From Mortierella hygrophila (taxonomy: Eukaryota; Mortierellomycota; Mortierellomycetes; Mortierellales; Mortierellaceae): DNA of 64,000 bases. The position numbers were made by a program, and so were the translations under genes. The notes below the pieces were generated by a model. That model was not told where the DNA came from, ran no database searches, and was given only the letters and a program-made list of their open reading frames with translations. The stretch is from assembly GCA_015680625.1 (NCBI GenBank), contig JAAAXW010000186.1, positions 16,774 to 80,773 of the forward strand, written 5' to 3'. How positions within the stretch are numbered: position 1 is the first letter of the stretch; each line of letters begins with the position of its first letter. This document shows, one piece after another, positions 11,201-22,498 of this stretch.

Positions 11201-12579
11201 ATCCTTCACCAACACGAAGGAGCTGTTCACGCTTCTCTTCTTACGTTTCACCATCCAAGCTCCCATGGGACTGGACGCCGAAGAGCTCGAGATCTGGACG
11301 GAAAAGAAGCTGACGCCTATCCGCCTGCGCGTTTTCAACATTATGAAGTCGTGGCTAGAGACCTTTTACTTGGAGGACGAGGAGGACGATCGGGAAGCAT
11401 TGAGGATGATCAAGGACTTTGCGGAATCGCCCGCCATGATGGAAACGATGCGGTTTGCAGCGCTGCAGCTCGCCAAGACGGTCGAGAAGCGTCAGGCATC
11501 CGACAGCTCCTTCCGCAAACTGGTCCTCAACCTGACGACACAGGCGCCTCAACCGATCACACCTCGCAACCTGAAGAAGATCAAGTTTTTAGAACTGGAC
11601 CCGCTCGAGTTTGCTCGTCAGTTGACGATTATGGAGGCGTCGGTTTACAACAAGATCCGGCCTGTCGAGTGTTTGAACAAGGCTTGGTCGAGTGAGGATC
11701 CTGAGCTGGCGGCCAAGGCTGTCAACATCAAGAAGATGATTGAGACCAGTAACTTGTATGCCAACTGGATCAACGAGCTCGTCCTCAGCGAGAAGGAGCT
11801 CAAGAAGCGTGTCCTCGTCATCCGCCACCTCGTCGCCATCGCCGAGGTATTTTTTCTTGTTTTCTTTCGCATTCTTGCGTATACCAATATTGAAACATGT
11901 CATGTATATTTGACTAACTAACTTTTTTCTTAACTTTACCCCACAAAAAAATAGCGTTTGCGCCAGATGAATGACTTTAGTATGCTTTCAAACACGGTGG
12001 CTGCATTGTTACAGTCGCCTGTGCACCGATTGAAGCGTACATGGGAGCAAGTGCCAGCCAAGACGATGAGCACGTTCATGGAGTTGCAGCAGCTGATGAG
12101 CGTTAACAAGAACTGGGTCGATTACCGCGAGGAACTTCATTCGGCCAACCCACCCTGTGTACCTTTTGTCGGCATGTATCTGACAGACCTTGTGATGATT
12201 TACGACGGCAACAAGGATGCGATGAAGCAGTCGAACCACCTCATCAACTTTAACAAGCGTATCAAGACGGCTGAGGTTATCCGCGAGATCCAGCAGTACC
12301 AGTCTGTTCCTTACTGTTTGACGACTGTCCCTGAGATCCAGCAGTACATACGTCGTGGCTTAGATGGTGCTAAGCATGTCCAGGACCTCCACGAGATGAG
12401 TCTTGCTCTTGAGCCTCGGTAAGCTTTTGAGTCTTTCTTGTTTCTGGTGAATTGTACGTTGTTGCGGATCGAATTCGCTTGAATACTAATTATTTCCTCC
12501 GTCTGATTTCTTGTGGACACATAGTGAGCGAGGGGATGAGAAGATTGCGCGCATGATGGCCGAGTCGGGGATGCTGTAG
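8283..12579 (+). CDS. SH3-WW-RasGEF guanine nucleotide exchange factor (Cdc25-like)
   Basis: This is a Ras exchange factor that would load GTP onto Ras at the plasma membrane, upstream of cAMP or MAPK signalling. Six exons (8283-8534, 8788-8941, 9217-9419, 9498-11846, 11955-12418, 12525-12579) give 1158 residues with consistent phases. Domains in order: SH3 (about 8-66, ALYDF-like AMYDFHSEDP and WWAGLIDGRQGWFPSNYVE), WW (about 85-120, with W in DDLWLPQ, FYYN and SSWTIP), a long helical/serine-rich middle, REM/RasGEF-N (about 714-790) and the CDC25 catalytic domain (about 890-1150, including LDPLEFARQLTIME and the VPFVGMYLTDL motif). Intron 2 starts with GC (GCAAGT) rather than GT. The gene has a long pyrimidine-rich leader. 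Family assignment is firm; the exact substrate Ras protein is not. Confidence 0.92.
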
Positions 12580-13255
12580 TAGTTTGCTGTTTTTGCTGTC
12601 GTTTCGTTCCTTGTTGTTATTGTTATCTTGTCGCCGTCCTTCTTCTTTATCCAACCTATTGTCAACTAGTGCCTCTTTATTTATCCTTGCCACCACCTTC
12701 GCCTTCATACCCAATCTGCCTTTTTTTTTCTCGTTCCCTTTTTTATTCGTTGAAGTTTCTTTACGGTAGCGTCTTTTTTTACTTTCCCTCGTTCCTTTCT
12801 TCATAATTCGGTGTCCTGGCTCTGTTTTGCATATGTACTATGTAGTGGAGTAGTATGGATTCTCAAAAAGGGGAAAAGTGGAATAGAATAATAAATCACC
12901 AAGTGCTTTCTATCTCCTACAACACATGACTGTCCTTCCTTCCCTTTCCGCTGTAGTCTTCACTTGGTGGCAAACAGCCTGATTGATCTTTCTTCTTCAA
13001 CCTTCATTCCTCACTCTTATCCATTCACAATCACCTTCCTTCACCTCCCCCTTTTCCTCTTCCTCCTCCTTCACACCAAATAACCCCCTACTCGTGCACT
13101 CCCGCTCTACTTTCGCAGGTGTTCTTACCCTGCCTCAACTACCACTCCACTACAACTACTACTACTACTACTACTACTACTCCTACTCCTACAGCACATT
13201 CTCATCGTCACTGCTGATTCTCGCTCAGCCCGCACAGACTTGCAAGAATTACACC
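12580..13255. promoter_or_regulatory. RasGEF 3' region and NYN-gene leader
   Basis: The stretch holds the 3' UTR of the RasGEF gene and then the promoter and leader of the NYN gene. The frame of the NYN gene stays open back to 12983 but has no ATG before 13256. The leader is C+T-rich and contains a run of ACT triplets at about 13149-13184. Confidence 0.55.
13149..13184 (+). repeat. ACT trinucleotide run
   Basis: A short microsatellite of about ten ACT/CTA units interrupted by TCC lies in the leader of the NYN gene, about 75 bases before the chosen start codon. Confidence 0.8.
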
Positions 13256-16200
13256 ATGACGTTGCCATGGGACTGGGAGCCACCACCATCTCAACAGCAG
13301 CCACCTGTCCTTCACGCTCGCATAACCAACCACCCCAACAGTAACTGCTCCAACACTAACAGGACCACACCGACAACACCAACCAACAACAACAGCGACT
13401 CGCTGGGAAACTTTGACGTCCTACTCTCATTCCTCCAACTTGAACGAACATCGCTGGCAACCCCAGGCACAGTTGCACCACCACCACCACCACAGCCAAC
13501 AACAGCAGCAACATCCGCAGCACCTCCATCATCACCACCTGCTGAAGACGATCCTTTTAGTATGATCGCACCCACTTGGGATGACTCCCCCAACGACATT
13601 TCTTCAGAAACCCCTAGCACCAGCACTTCTGCTAGTACAACGAGCCAACTGGGCGACTTGTCCTTGGTGATGCGATATCTTCAAGCACACAAGGCCTACA
13701 ACTCCTTTGCTTCCGCCAACTCTCTTTCACAACAGGACACACTCAACCACACCTCCTCTTCTTCTCCAGCATTCGCGCTGTCACCGTTGACGCAGACGAT
13801 ACCAAGTCATGACCGAGACCCTCCAAAAGATGCCGAGGATGACGAGGATAAAGACGAGGATGAGGACACCTTGACAATAAACAGGCGACGACTCAAGAAG
13901 AAGGCAACCAGAAAACTCCCTATTGACGAGCCTTCGAGTTCCTCGTGTGGTGGGTGGGTCTCGTCAGAGTCTGACCACAAAGAGGAGGTCATGGGTCGTT
14001 CTCCAGAGGAGCCCGGTCCTGTAGTGCACGAAGATACATCCAACTCACAGGCACCGCCCAACACCAGTGCGACAATAGCGGACTTTTTGGCCAAGGAACT
14101 AGAGCAACAGTATCGACAGCTACAACAGCAGCAACAACAGCAGAAGCTGGGGCAGCCGACGGATAACAGCATCCAACAACTCAACATCCATTCTTTATCC
14201 ATTCGCACAGTTGCTAATCCCGACCCTATCACACTTCCCCAGCCTCCATCAGCCGCAACCAACAACAAAATCACCGCACCCGCCGCAGTCATCAGCGCCA
14301 ACGTCTCCAGCACTGGCACTGCTTTTATCAGGAAAAAACGAGTATGGTACACAGTCAAAGCCAAGGTTCTCAGGGAGATGAAGGCCTTGTTCATGGAGGA
14401 ACAGAAACGGAAACACTCCCAACAGCAGCTGCCAACTCTAGGTAACAATCGCCCAGCAAGCATCGGCATCGAGCCCAGTATTACAGTGACAACGACAACA
14501 TCGACGCCTATCACACTTGTGACGCCACCAAAGGCGGCGCAAAGCGAGGATGTGCAAGAGCTGGTCCTGGACCAGACCCCTGGGAGCGAACCCGAGTTTC
14601 AGTGGAGACCGCGATCCCATTACAACAACTTTTGGAGGAGTTGCACCAACAACAACAGCACTACTGCTGACACAATGACCGATACCAACCGGTTGTCTTC
14701 GTCGTCGTCGTCGTCCGAAGAGGAATCATCGTTTCGAGTTACTCCTAGATGCAATGTTACACCTGCTCCGCTTTCTGCTTTTGCTTTTGGTTCGACGACC
14801 TCAACGAGACCAATATCTTTTTTGAGCGAGGACTCAAGCAAAAGTGCAGAGAGCAAGCGACTTTTGGCGTTACGAGTTCGCGACTCATTTTTGGTCCCCA
14901 GGGGAATTGGTCTCCTGGATCAAGCCCTCTCCCGTGCAGAGTCTCACCTACCGGATCCAGTTACTCTCTCACCTCCTCAGCTTGAGGAGAGGCCCAAGCC
15001 TGCACCGACGACCCGACAAGAGCTGGGCACCATGAAGTCGCTGATCAGTATCACTACCTCTCCGTCAGCACTTCCTCAGCCAGAGGACAAGTCACGATCA
15101 GCACCTGCTACTTCGACTTCCACAGAACAGCAAAAGATTGACCCAACCCCACCACCACCACTATCGCCACCACCCAAGGCTGTCTCAGTCACCTCCAGCA
15201 ACGAGCGCGTCTTTATCTTTGTCGACAACTCAAACATCTTGCACGGGTTCTATCAGAGTCGACAGTATTTGGATACGCAACGAGTCACTGACGGCATTTC
15301 TGTGGATGGGTCATTATCTTCATATGTTTCATCCAGGCCAAAGGATGGTCAGGACCAACACCACAACCAGGATCGTACCCCGCCGAACAAGAGTCCAGCG
15401 CACTCTACTACGACCTTACCCTCTGAGGAAGGGATGGCTCTAGTGACACCTACAACAACTACAGTGAACAATGACGCCCCCAAATCCTTCCCGCCCGGCA
15501 CCAGCATCAACAACAACGGCACTGGCACAAGCCCGAAGGCCAAGATGGCGAGGGGGAGTCACCTATTGCCGAAATTCAACTATTCCCAATTTTTCGGCCT
15601 CTTGAAACGGGATCGAACCGCTGCACGACAGGTCCTTGTCGGGTCCTCGCCCTTGTTCCAGGAACTGGATGAGGCGATGGAGCACCAGTACGAGACGATT
15701 ATTTTGAGGCGAGTCAAGAAGTTTGTTCAGGGCGAACTCGGTGTTGTCCCTATTCCTGTCAAGCAACTACGGTTCCCTCCTAGTCATTTCAACAACAACG
15801 GCGGGTCGACGGGTCTTTTTGATGGCGCAGAGCCATCTCTCGACAAGTCAACTCCGCCTATAACAGTGAATGTAGTTACGCCACCAGCAACAACAACAGC
15901 GACAGGACTGGGATCAAGCGGAGGAGGATCGCAAGGCGAGCAAGGAGTCGACGAACTCTTGCATCTCAAGATGCTCGAAACCCTCCTCGACCACGAGCCC
16001 TCAACAATCGTCCTGGCCACGGGAGACGGCGGCGACAGCGAGTTCGGAGGCGGTGGATTCTATGCTGTCATCAAGCGGGCGCTCAACCGTGGGTGGCATG
16101 TCGAGGTCGTCAGCTGGGAGGATCAACTGAGCGGGGTTTATTTGGACCTGGCGCTCGAGTATGGATACAGCTGTGAGCACAAGTCGGCGACCACCGGTGG

Positions 16201-16489
16201 TGGCAAACAATGTCATGCACTCTCGTCGTCGTCGGCTTCTTCTTTGGAGACCTTGGCTGTGGCCGATGGACACAAGAAGATGAAGAAGCAGAAAATGGCT
16301 CCAGGAGTAAAGAAGCAACGGGCTCTGGCGCTGGCACAGGAGAAGGAGAGGGAGAGGGAGAGGGAGAGAGAAATGGAGAAGGAGAAGGAGGGCAAGCAGC
16401 GCGGATGTGGACATTTGAGAGTCTGGTGCCTCGACTGGTACGGCGACATCCTTCTCCAACCTACACCTACACCTTCTCGCTCCGAATAA
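13256..16489 (+). CDS. Large low-complexity protein with NYN (PIN-like) domain
   Basis: A single uninterrupted exon encodes 1077 residues. NYN domains are metal-dependent RNase folds related to PIN domains, found in Limkain/MARF1 and LabA-like proteins. Here the domain starts at ERVFIFVDNSNILHGFY, which carries the first catalytic aspartate and the DNSN motif. It continues after a roughly 100-residue disordered insert with LPKFNYSQFFGLLKRD, then SPLFQELDEAMEHQYETII, and closes with STIVLATGDGGDSEF...GWHVEVVSWEDQLSG. The N-terminal 650 residues are disordered, rich in Ser, Thr, Pro, Gln and Asn, with a Gln run; the C-terminal tail has a charged Lys-Glu-Arg repeat. The start is the first ATG in frame (context ACACCATGA). 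A role in mRNA decay or silencing is inferred from the fold only. Confidence 0.8.
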   Translation: MTLPWDWEPPPSQQQPPVLHARITNHPNSNCSNTNRTTPTTPTNNNSDSLGNFDVLLSFLQLERTSLATPGTVAPPPPPQPTTAATSAAPPSSPPAEDDPFSMIAPTWDDSPNDISSETPSTSTSASTTSQLGDLSLVMRYLQAHKAYNSFASANSLSQQDTLNHTSSSSPAFALSPLTQTIPSHDRDPPKDAEDDEDKDEDEDTLTINRRRLKKKATRKLPIDEPSSSSCGGWVSSESDHKEEVMGRSPEEPGPVVHEDTSNSQAPPNTSATIADFLAKELEQQYRQLQQQQQQQKLGQPTDNSIQQLNIHSLSIRTVANPDPITLPQPPSAATNNKITAPAAVISANVSSTGTAFIRKKRVWYTVKAKVLREMKALFMEEQKRKHSQQQLPTLGNNRPASIGIEPSITVTTTTSTPITLVTPPKAAQSEDVQELVLDQTPGSEPEFQWRPRSHYNNFWRSCTNNNSTTADTMTDTNRLSSSSSSSEEESSFRVTPRCNVTPAPLSAFAFGSTTSTRPISFLSEDSSKSAESKRLLALRVRDSFLVPRGIGLLDQALSRAESHLPDPVTLSPPQLEERPKPAPTTRQELGTMKSLISITTSPSALPQPEDKSRSAPATSTSTEQQKIDPTPPPPLSPPPKAVSVTSSNERVFIFVDNSNILHGFYQSRQYLDTQRVTDGISVDGSLSSYVSSRPKDGQDQHHNQDRTPPNKSPAHSTTTLPSEEGMALVTPTTTTVNNDAPKSFPPGTSINNNGTGTSPKAKMARGSHLLPKFNYSQFFGLLKRDRTAARQVLVGSSPLFQELDEAMEHQYETIILRRVKKFVQGELGVVPIPVKQLRFPPSHFNNNGGSTGLFDGAEPSLDKSTPPITVNVVTPPATTTATGLGSSGGGSQGEQGVDELLHLKMLETLLDHEPSTIVLATGDGGDSEFGGGGFYAVIKRALNRGWHVEVVSWEDQLSGVYLDLALEYGYSCEHKSATTGGGKQCHALSSSSASSLETLAVADGHKKMKKQKMAPGVKKQRALALAQEKEREREREREMEKEKEGKQRGCGHLRVWCLDWYGDILLQPTPTPSRSE

Positions 16490-16616
16490 ACCTCACAGAT
16501 ATACGTCTCTTCATAAACGTTTTCGAGCGCAAAAAAAAAGTGTATTAGTGATATTATGTGCAAGTTGATATGAAAAGTATAAGCTAAGGTAAAAAAAAAA
16601 AGAAAAGGCTAAAAAT
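16490..16616. other. Convergent 3' region NYN gene / CSC1
   Basis: Short A-rich spacer between two converging genes; it presumably carries both poly(A) signals. Nothing else is seen. Confidence 0.6.
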
Positions 16617-19600
16617 TTACATGCCGCGCTCGAGGCGGTAGCGGGTTTCTTCACCAGGGGCGAAGATGATGCCAGAAACATGGGTCTTGCCCGTCGCGGG
16701 GTCCATGTCTGCACCCGTCGTCGCCACAACAATGTTCATAGCCGACAAGCGAGTAATCTCATCATCGACCACTCCGCGCTCGTCATGGGGCAGCCAGATG
16801 GGCACCTGTTGGCTGTAAAGCGATGGGTGGCAGTAGGCCTGCTCCTGAAGACGGAGCAACTCAGCTTCCTCGGCCGACACTGGCTCCTCGGGCAGCATTT
16901 CCTGCTGCATCTGCAATTGCTGCTGCTGCTGAGAGGTAGTCTGACTAAGACTTGAGGCGGCAGCACCGTGGAGCGAAGGGTTGGGCGTAGGGACACCAGG
17001 GAGCTGCGAAGACACCGTAGCAACCTCGTCGTATTCTTGCTTCTCTCCGCCGCCATTGAGATGAGCCTTCTCAGAGGTGGGCTCGTTGATACGGGGAAGG
17101 TGGGTCAATGCCAGAGCATGTCCACTTTCGCTGTCGCCAGCCAACTCCTCGTCGTTGGTCTCTCCTGGAGCTGGCTTCTCCTCGCTTCCGTCCGTGACAT
17201 ATCCAGCCCTGTTGACCTTCAAGTCCTTGGAGAACAACGCAACGGGGAGGAAGGTGACAAGGGGGTCAAAGGCCTCCTTCATGTTGGAAAACGACATGGC
17301 AGTGACGAAGATCAGGAGGATAAGGATGATCAGGTGAGGGATGACGTCCAGGTCTGACTGCTTCAACAAAAAGATACCAAAGATGGTGGTCTGGAAGATA
17401 AAGATTCCTGTGAATGCTTGTTTGACCGCGACGGGGAAGGCAAGACCACCAGTTTCGACAGGTGTATAGTAGACGTAAAGGAACTGGTGGCGGTAGACAA
17501 AGTAGAACATGGTAAAGTAAAAGGCGACGACCGGCAGGATGATTGGCGCAATAGTCGAGTAGAGCATGCCGATGGAGAACATCAGGACTTGGGGAGGGAA
17601 CAGAGTTCCATAGTTGACCGAGCTGAGTCTGCCTTGGACGTTCCAGATCTGGCGGGGACTCTTGGCAAGAACCTTGGTGAACAGATAGTTGAGGACCAAG
17701 GGGGCGATCTGAAGAAGCTCCTTCGCGGGACCAGTAAGACCTTGGAGAAGGGCGTAGGTGACAAAGAAAGTCGAGGCGGCGGGCAATGTCGAGGCAAGAA
17801 TCGAGATGACATCCATGGGACTGAACTGGATTCCGCTACCGCCTGCGGGCTTGATGAGCTTCTGGAGGGTTGGGATCACACCGTTTCCGAGACTCGTCAA
17901 AAGGAGGACGTTGACGACCAGGAAAAAGTAGTACTTCTTCATGACAGCCAAAGTGATCGCGCTCTGGCGGACGTGTCCTTCAAACTTGGACATTGCGGTC
18001 AGGATGATAGGGAGCACAGCCATGAGGATAGCCAAGAACAAAGGAGGCAAGATACCCTGGATGATACCGATGATGGAATTGGGCAGATCATTCAAAAATT
18101 TGAGGAAAGGCAGTAACTTGATGAGGGCGTCGAGGTTTGCAATACCGGTGACAAACAGGACGGGGAAGGTCCAGAGGAGGATCAACGCCGACGCGGCAGC
18201 CGTGGCAATCATGTGGCGACCTTTTTTATTGACGGTGTCAAGGTTGAGATGCTCCCAGACAACGTCAAGAGGCGAGACCTCGACAAACATAGGCGCCATG
18301 CGGAAGGGTGTTGGGTGGACGACGGTTTGGACAGCAGAGTGGGCAGCAAACTGATTGTGGAAACGGATGAAGGCCGAGTTGAGGGTTGAAGAGGCGCCAG
18401 CCTTGCGGCCCTCGGCAATCAGACGGTTGAGCTCTGAGAGCCGTTGACTGTAGACTTCAATCAAATCGACCTTGGGTCCGACAAGTGGCACGGCCGAGGT
18501 CCTGCCGATGGGGCGCACGGGTTCGTCGGCGTCGATATCCTTCTTCGCCTTTTGGTTGTAGGCAGACTGGACGTAATTGTACTCGGCTGCCTCCAGCTTG
18601 AGGGCAATTTCGTCGCGCTCCTCGCACAGTTTGATGAGTTCGCTGGGGTTCTTGTTGAGCCAGATCGAGCGAACGCCTCCGGGGAAACGGTTGAAGATTT
18701 CAAAGAGGGCCTTTTCGGTGTTGAGTCCCTTGGGGATGGCGGTGACGAGGATGGTGGTTGACTGGGGTGTCTTGGCGTGCTTTTCGCTCATCAAGTAGGC
18801 GTGACGACGACGCGTGTACTCCTGCATCTCCATCCACAACATGTAAATCGTCGCTCCTATAAGGTGTAAAGGCGAAGGAGCATTTTGTTAGGGGGCAATG
18901 ATTGAAGTGGAATATTTCAGAGAACACTGGTATGTCTCTGTTTTGGTTGTTTTGAGGATGATGTCTGTGCAAGGACTTGGTGTGTCTTTGGAAAGTGAAA
19001 ATCATACCTGAGAAAAGGGCAGTCAAAGCGAGATGGAACCAGAGACGCCAACCATCGGCAACGTTACCGATGGCGAGTCGTGTCAGACTGGGGGTCTGGT
19101 TCGGTAACTGACCACCTGGGCCAGGCCGTGAATCGACTCCGTTGATCACGTTCAAGGGGATGAGGATGGGGATTCCGATCAATGTGAATCCCGAGAACAA
19201 GATACTATTATCCATTGGAACCAAACGAAGATTGTTAGATTGTATTAAGAGTTGTTAACTGTTTGAGATAAATGAAAGTGTAATGACCCCCCATTGTCAA
19301 GCATCAAGCAAATTTAGATGCATCCTTTTGTGTCTTGTGTGTAGTGCAAGCCAGCATCATTTCATTGCTTTATACAGTTCAAATATGATCCGATTAACAA
19401 ACGAATATGCCCCGTTGTTATAATAACTTACGCAGACATGCGAAGGAAGCGGAGGAACACGTAGGCATCGAGACCAATACGATCGACAAGCTGATTATCA
19501 TGGACTCTCATCGACGCATCGATCCATTTCAGTAACCCACCCTCAAGTTCCGGTGACCGTATCCTATTTGACGGACGCAGAGAAGGGAAAAGCGTTAATA

Positions 19601-20062
19601 TCACTGAGTCGTGCCTTGGTGTAGTAGCTGACTACTATGTCCGATGACAATAGTCTTGACCGACTCACTGATACTACAGCGTCCGATGACGGGAGTCTCA
19701 AGTTGAAGGGTTCGCGGAGAAGAAAAATAGGGCAGACACGGCGACGGATATCGCTGCGTTCTTTTGTGACACCTGGTGCCTCTTGTGGAGCGAGTACACT
19801 GGGTGGTCTGGGCACACACGCTCAGTCTTGCACACAGCTCAGAAAGAAGTTTTTCAAATGCCAAAGGAGACAAAGAGAAAGGGACTTACTCTTCGTTGAC
19901 GAGATAGGTTCGGGGCTGGTAGACGCGCTTGTTCCAGTTACGGATGATGGAGAAGGCAAAGTAGATGGCGATACCGACGGCTCCGTTGAAGAGCAGGGCA
20001 GAGACGAAGGTGGCGACGGAGGCATCCTGCGATGTCTGTTCTTCTCCTAGGTCGGCGGCCAT
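16617..20062 (-). CDS. CSC1/OSCA-family calcium-permeable stress-gated channel
   Basis: This is a member of the CSC1/OSCA/TMEM63 family (DUF221, fungal Rsn1/Phm7 type), membrane channels gated by osmotic or mechanical stress. Four exons (19890-20062, 19432-19563, 19008-19204, 16617-18856) give 913 residues with matching phases. Features in order: an N-terminal membrane helix (VATFVSALLFNGAVGIAIYF), two further helices (ILFSGFTLIGIPILIPLNV; LWFHLALTALFSGATIYML), the RRM-like cytosolic loop starting QSTTILVTAIPKGL, the PLDVVWEHLNLD signature, then a cluster of seven to eight helices. The tail is cytosolic, with a Gln run and the conserved fungal PHM7-extension end (LPHDERGVVDDEI). The leader is a long homopurine tract on the plus strand, i.e. 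pyrimidine on the sense strand. Subtype within the family is uncertain. Confidence 0.92.
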
Positions 20063-22498
20063 TGTTGCTGGTGGTAATTATATCTTCCAGGGGTTGGTTT
20101 CAGTTAGAGGAAGGTAATTTCGCCGAATGTTTTTGCTCAGCCCCGATGTCGAGGTATGGGTAGGGAATGAAGGAATGGAGGAAGGGAGGGATGAAGGGAG
20201 GGATGAAAGAAAAGGTAAAGGGAATGAGAGAGGAGAGGAAGGAGGGAGGTGGAGAGGAGAGGAGAGGAGAAGAAAAAAAAGGAAAAAGAAAAAGGAAAAA
20301 AGAAAAAAGAAAAGGAGGAAGAAAGGGAAGGCGGAGACGGAAAAAGAAAGGGAGAAGCAGCAGCCAAGCAGGATCTATTTAACCGCCCGATCTTGTCTAT
20401 CAGAAAAGGTATATAAAAATAATAAAATTACTACAGAGGCACGCGCGATGATCCCTCCTCAGTCCTCACTCAGTGCTGATCCCATCATGGCCATCATGAC
20501 CATCAATCATTTAGGCACAATCAGTGTACGATCATGCGATCATCTCCTTTACATACTCTCCCTCTGCCTTCATCGACACCCGATCCGCCACCAAATAATG
20601 TCCCCATTCAAGGTAGCTGTTTGTCACCTGCTGCAGTTTTATTTTGAACTAGAGCAACACTGCAGCTTATTGCTCTCAACTGCCGCACCCCTATCCATTC
20701 ATTCACCTGCAGACACTACTACTAATTTGTCTTGTAATATTCATCCGATCCCCTCGGGCTCGCCATCGTCATCACTCACTCAATCACTCGGCTCTCTCTC
20801 TACCCTCTCTCTCAAACAGCCTAACCATTCCTTGTATGTCTCGACTACCTCTAAGCATCAAGTCGCGTTCGTTCATCATTATGAAATAGTCCATTCCTGC
20901 AGAAATCCAAACTACTCTTCTTTAGTCAACACAGGCTAAAAAGTCATCCCTTCTTGCTCCCTCTTCTTTCTCATTGCCGCCTGGATACCTTTAAAAATGA
21001 CCACAACGTTAGATAACAGACACCCAGCCGCGCTCTCTGCTTCTTACCGCTTCCTTGCTCTTGCGTTTGTGCGCAAAAGAAAGAAAAAATAACTCAGTTC
21101 TGTCTGTCCCAAAGTTGATAACGACCCCACACCCTGGACCACACTCTCTCGTATAACGCGCTGTTGCTCTTCATGGATCAATCATGCCATACTAACAGGC
21201 AGACTCTGCATGTAGTCCACCAACTCAAAAAAAAAAAAAAAAAAAAAGGAATGGAGTGGACAACTAGACAGGAAGGACAGTGCTCTCGCGCTCCAACGAG
21301 ATGCACCAATTGGCCACCTCCCTTTTCCCTTACTTTCTGCTTATTCCATCTCTTTTTTTTTATATCGTTTCTTTTGACATCTCCCCTTGAACTTTGACCC
21401 TTTGCCCTCCTGTCCCTGTCCCTCTCTTTGCTCTGGCTATCGCTTCTTTTTTCTGTCTTGACCTTTGACCTCCTTGTTTGCATGTTGCCAACTTTAAAGT
21501 CAACAACCCGCGGTTGCTTTCTTGTTTTCTTGTTGAGCGAATTCTTGTCGTTCTTTTCTTCAATACACGTTCCCTGCTGCTTTCTTTCTTTTCATTGTCT
21601 GTCCTTATGGCCATGACACATCCTACGGGTACAAAAATAAAGATACTGTAGGGGTTGGTATGCAGGCAAGAAACAAGCTTTTGTTCATTTCTTTTGGAGT
21701 GCACATTCGAGCGGAGTGGACTCTCGCTGATAATGAAACAAAATACCAAAAGAACATGCATGCCATACCAAAACAAACCCAACCACTGGACACGACATTA
21801 TTATTTTTTTTTTACATACTCCACTGTTCCGAACCTTTTTGTTTGGATGAACCGTGTGCCACTTTGACATGCGTTTCTTCTCGCCTCATTTCCCTATCCT
21901 CACCCACTTCCCTCTCCCTCTCCCCCTCTCCCCCTCTCCCCTTGTTCGTTCCTTGTTCGGCAAAAAATGCAAAAAATGTCCAACTCTACAAGAAAAAACA
22001 AGGTTCATTCTCAAGCTCCTTCTTGGCTCCAGTCCTATACACTCCGAACATCCAATTCCATTCATGATGATGATGAGGTCAGCCCCTGTCTCTCGGTCTC
22101 TCTGACGTCTCGGCCCAGTCGGTTCCATCTATCTATACAGCCACCTTCAAATACCTTGCTCTATCCACCTTTCTTGAACGTATCGGACGCCTCAACAAGT
22201 TCGCTGCTCGCTATTCCCAAAACTCCCAAAGGGGACATCGATCGAGTTCTGGTCCACACCCGCAGTCTTTTGTCTCGAAAAGCAAGGAGTAAAGGTAGAC
22301 CCTTATTCGTTTCTGTTTCTCTTTTGCATTGTGGCCCACACGATCGTGCACGTTTCCTCTTTTTTTCATGCACACCGCTTCGAAAGGCAGAAAAATAATC
22401 GCTCAAACACAAATTTGAGAAACAGACGAAAGGGCTGTAGTATTGACATCAAAAATGGTCCAACTCATACCACACTTCCTAGACACTACAGAGTAAGC
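20063..22498. other. 2.4 kb gap: CSC1 promoter and UFD1 3' side
   Basis: The largest gene-poor stretch of the window. It contains the CSC1 promoter at the left end and the UFD1 3' UTR at the right end. Between them are low-complexity tracts (homopurine 20160-20365, A run 21227-21247, C+T-rich 21890-21945) and a doubtful plus-strand ORF at 20448-20939 preceded by a TATA-like sequence. I see no convincing gene. Confidence 0.55.
20160..20365 (-). repeat. Homopurine/homopyrimidine tract upstream of CSC1
   Basis: About 200 bases are almost entirely A and G on the plus strand, with GGAAGGGAGGGATGAA-like and GGAGAGGAGA-like tandem units. Read on the CSC1 sense strand it is a C+T tract just upstream of the start codon. 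Confidence 0.85.

Noticed and set aside
16968..18116. Two plus-strand ORFs opposite CSC1
   Set aside because: The minus-strand frame encodes a complete membrane channel with correct splicing; the plus-strand frames lack any motif.
20127..20447. Lys/Arg/Glu-rich plus-strand ORF in the homopurine tract
   Set aside because: A direct translation of a purine run; no coding evidence.
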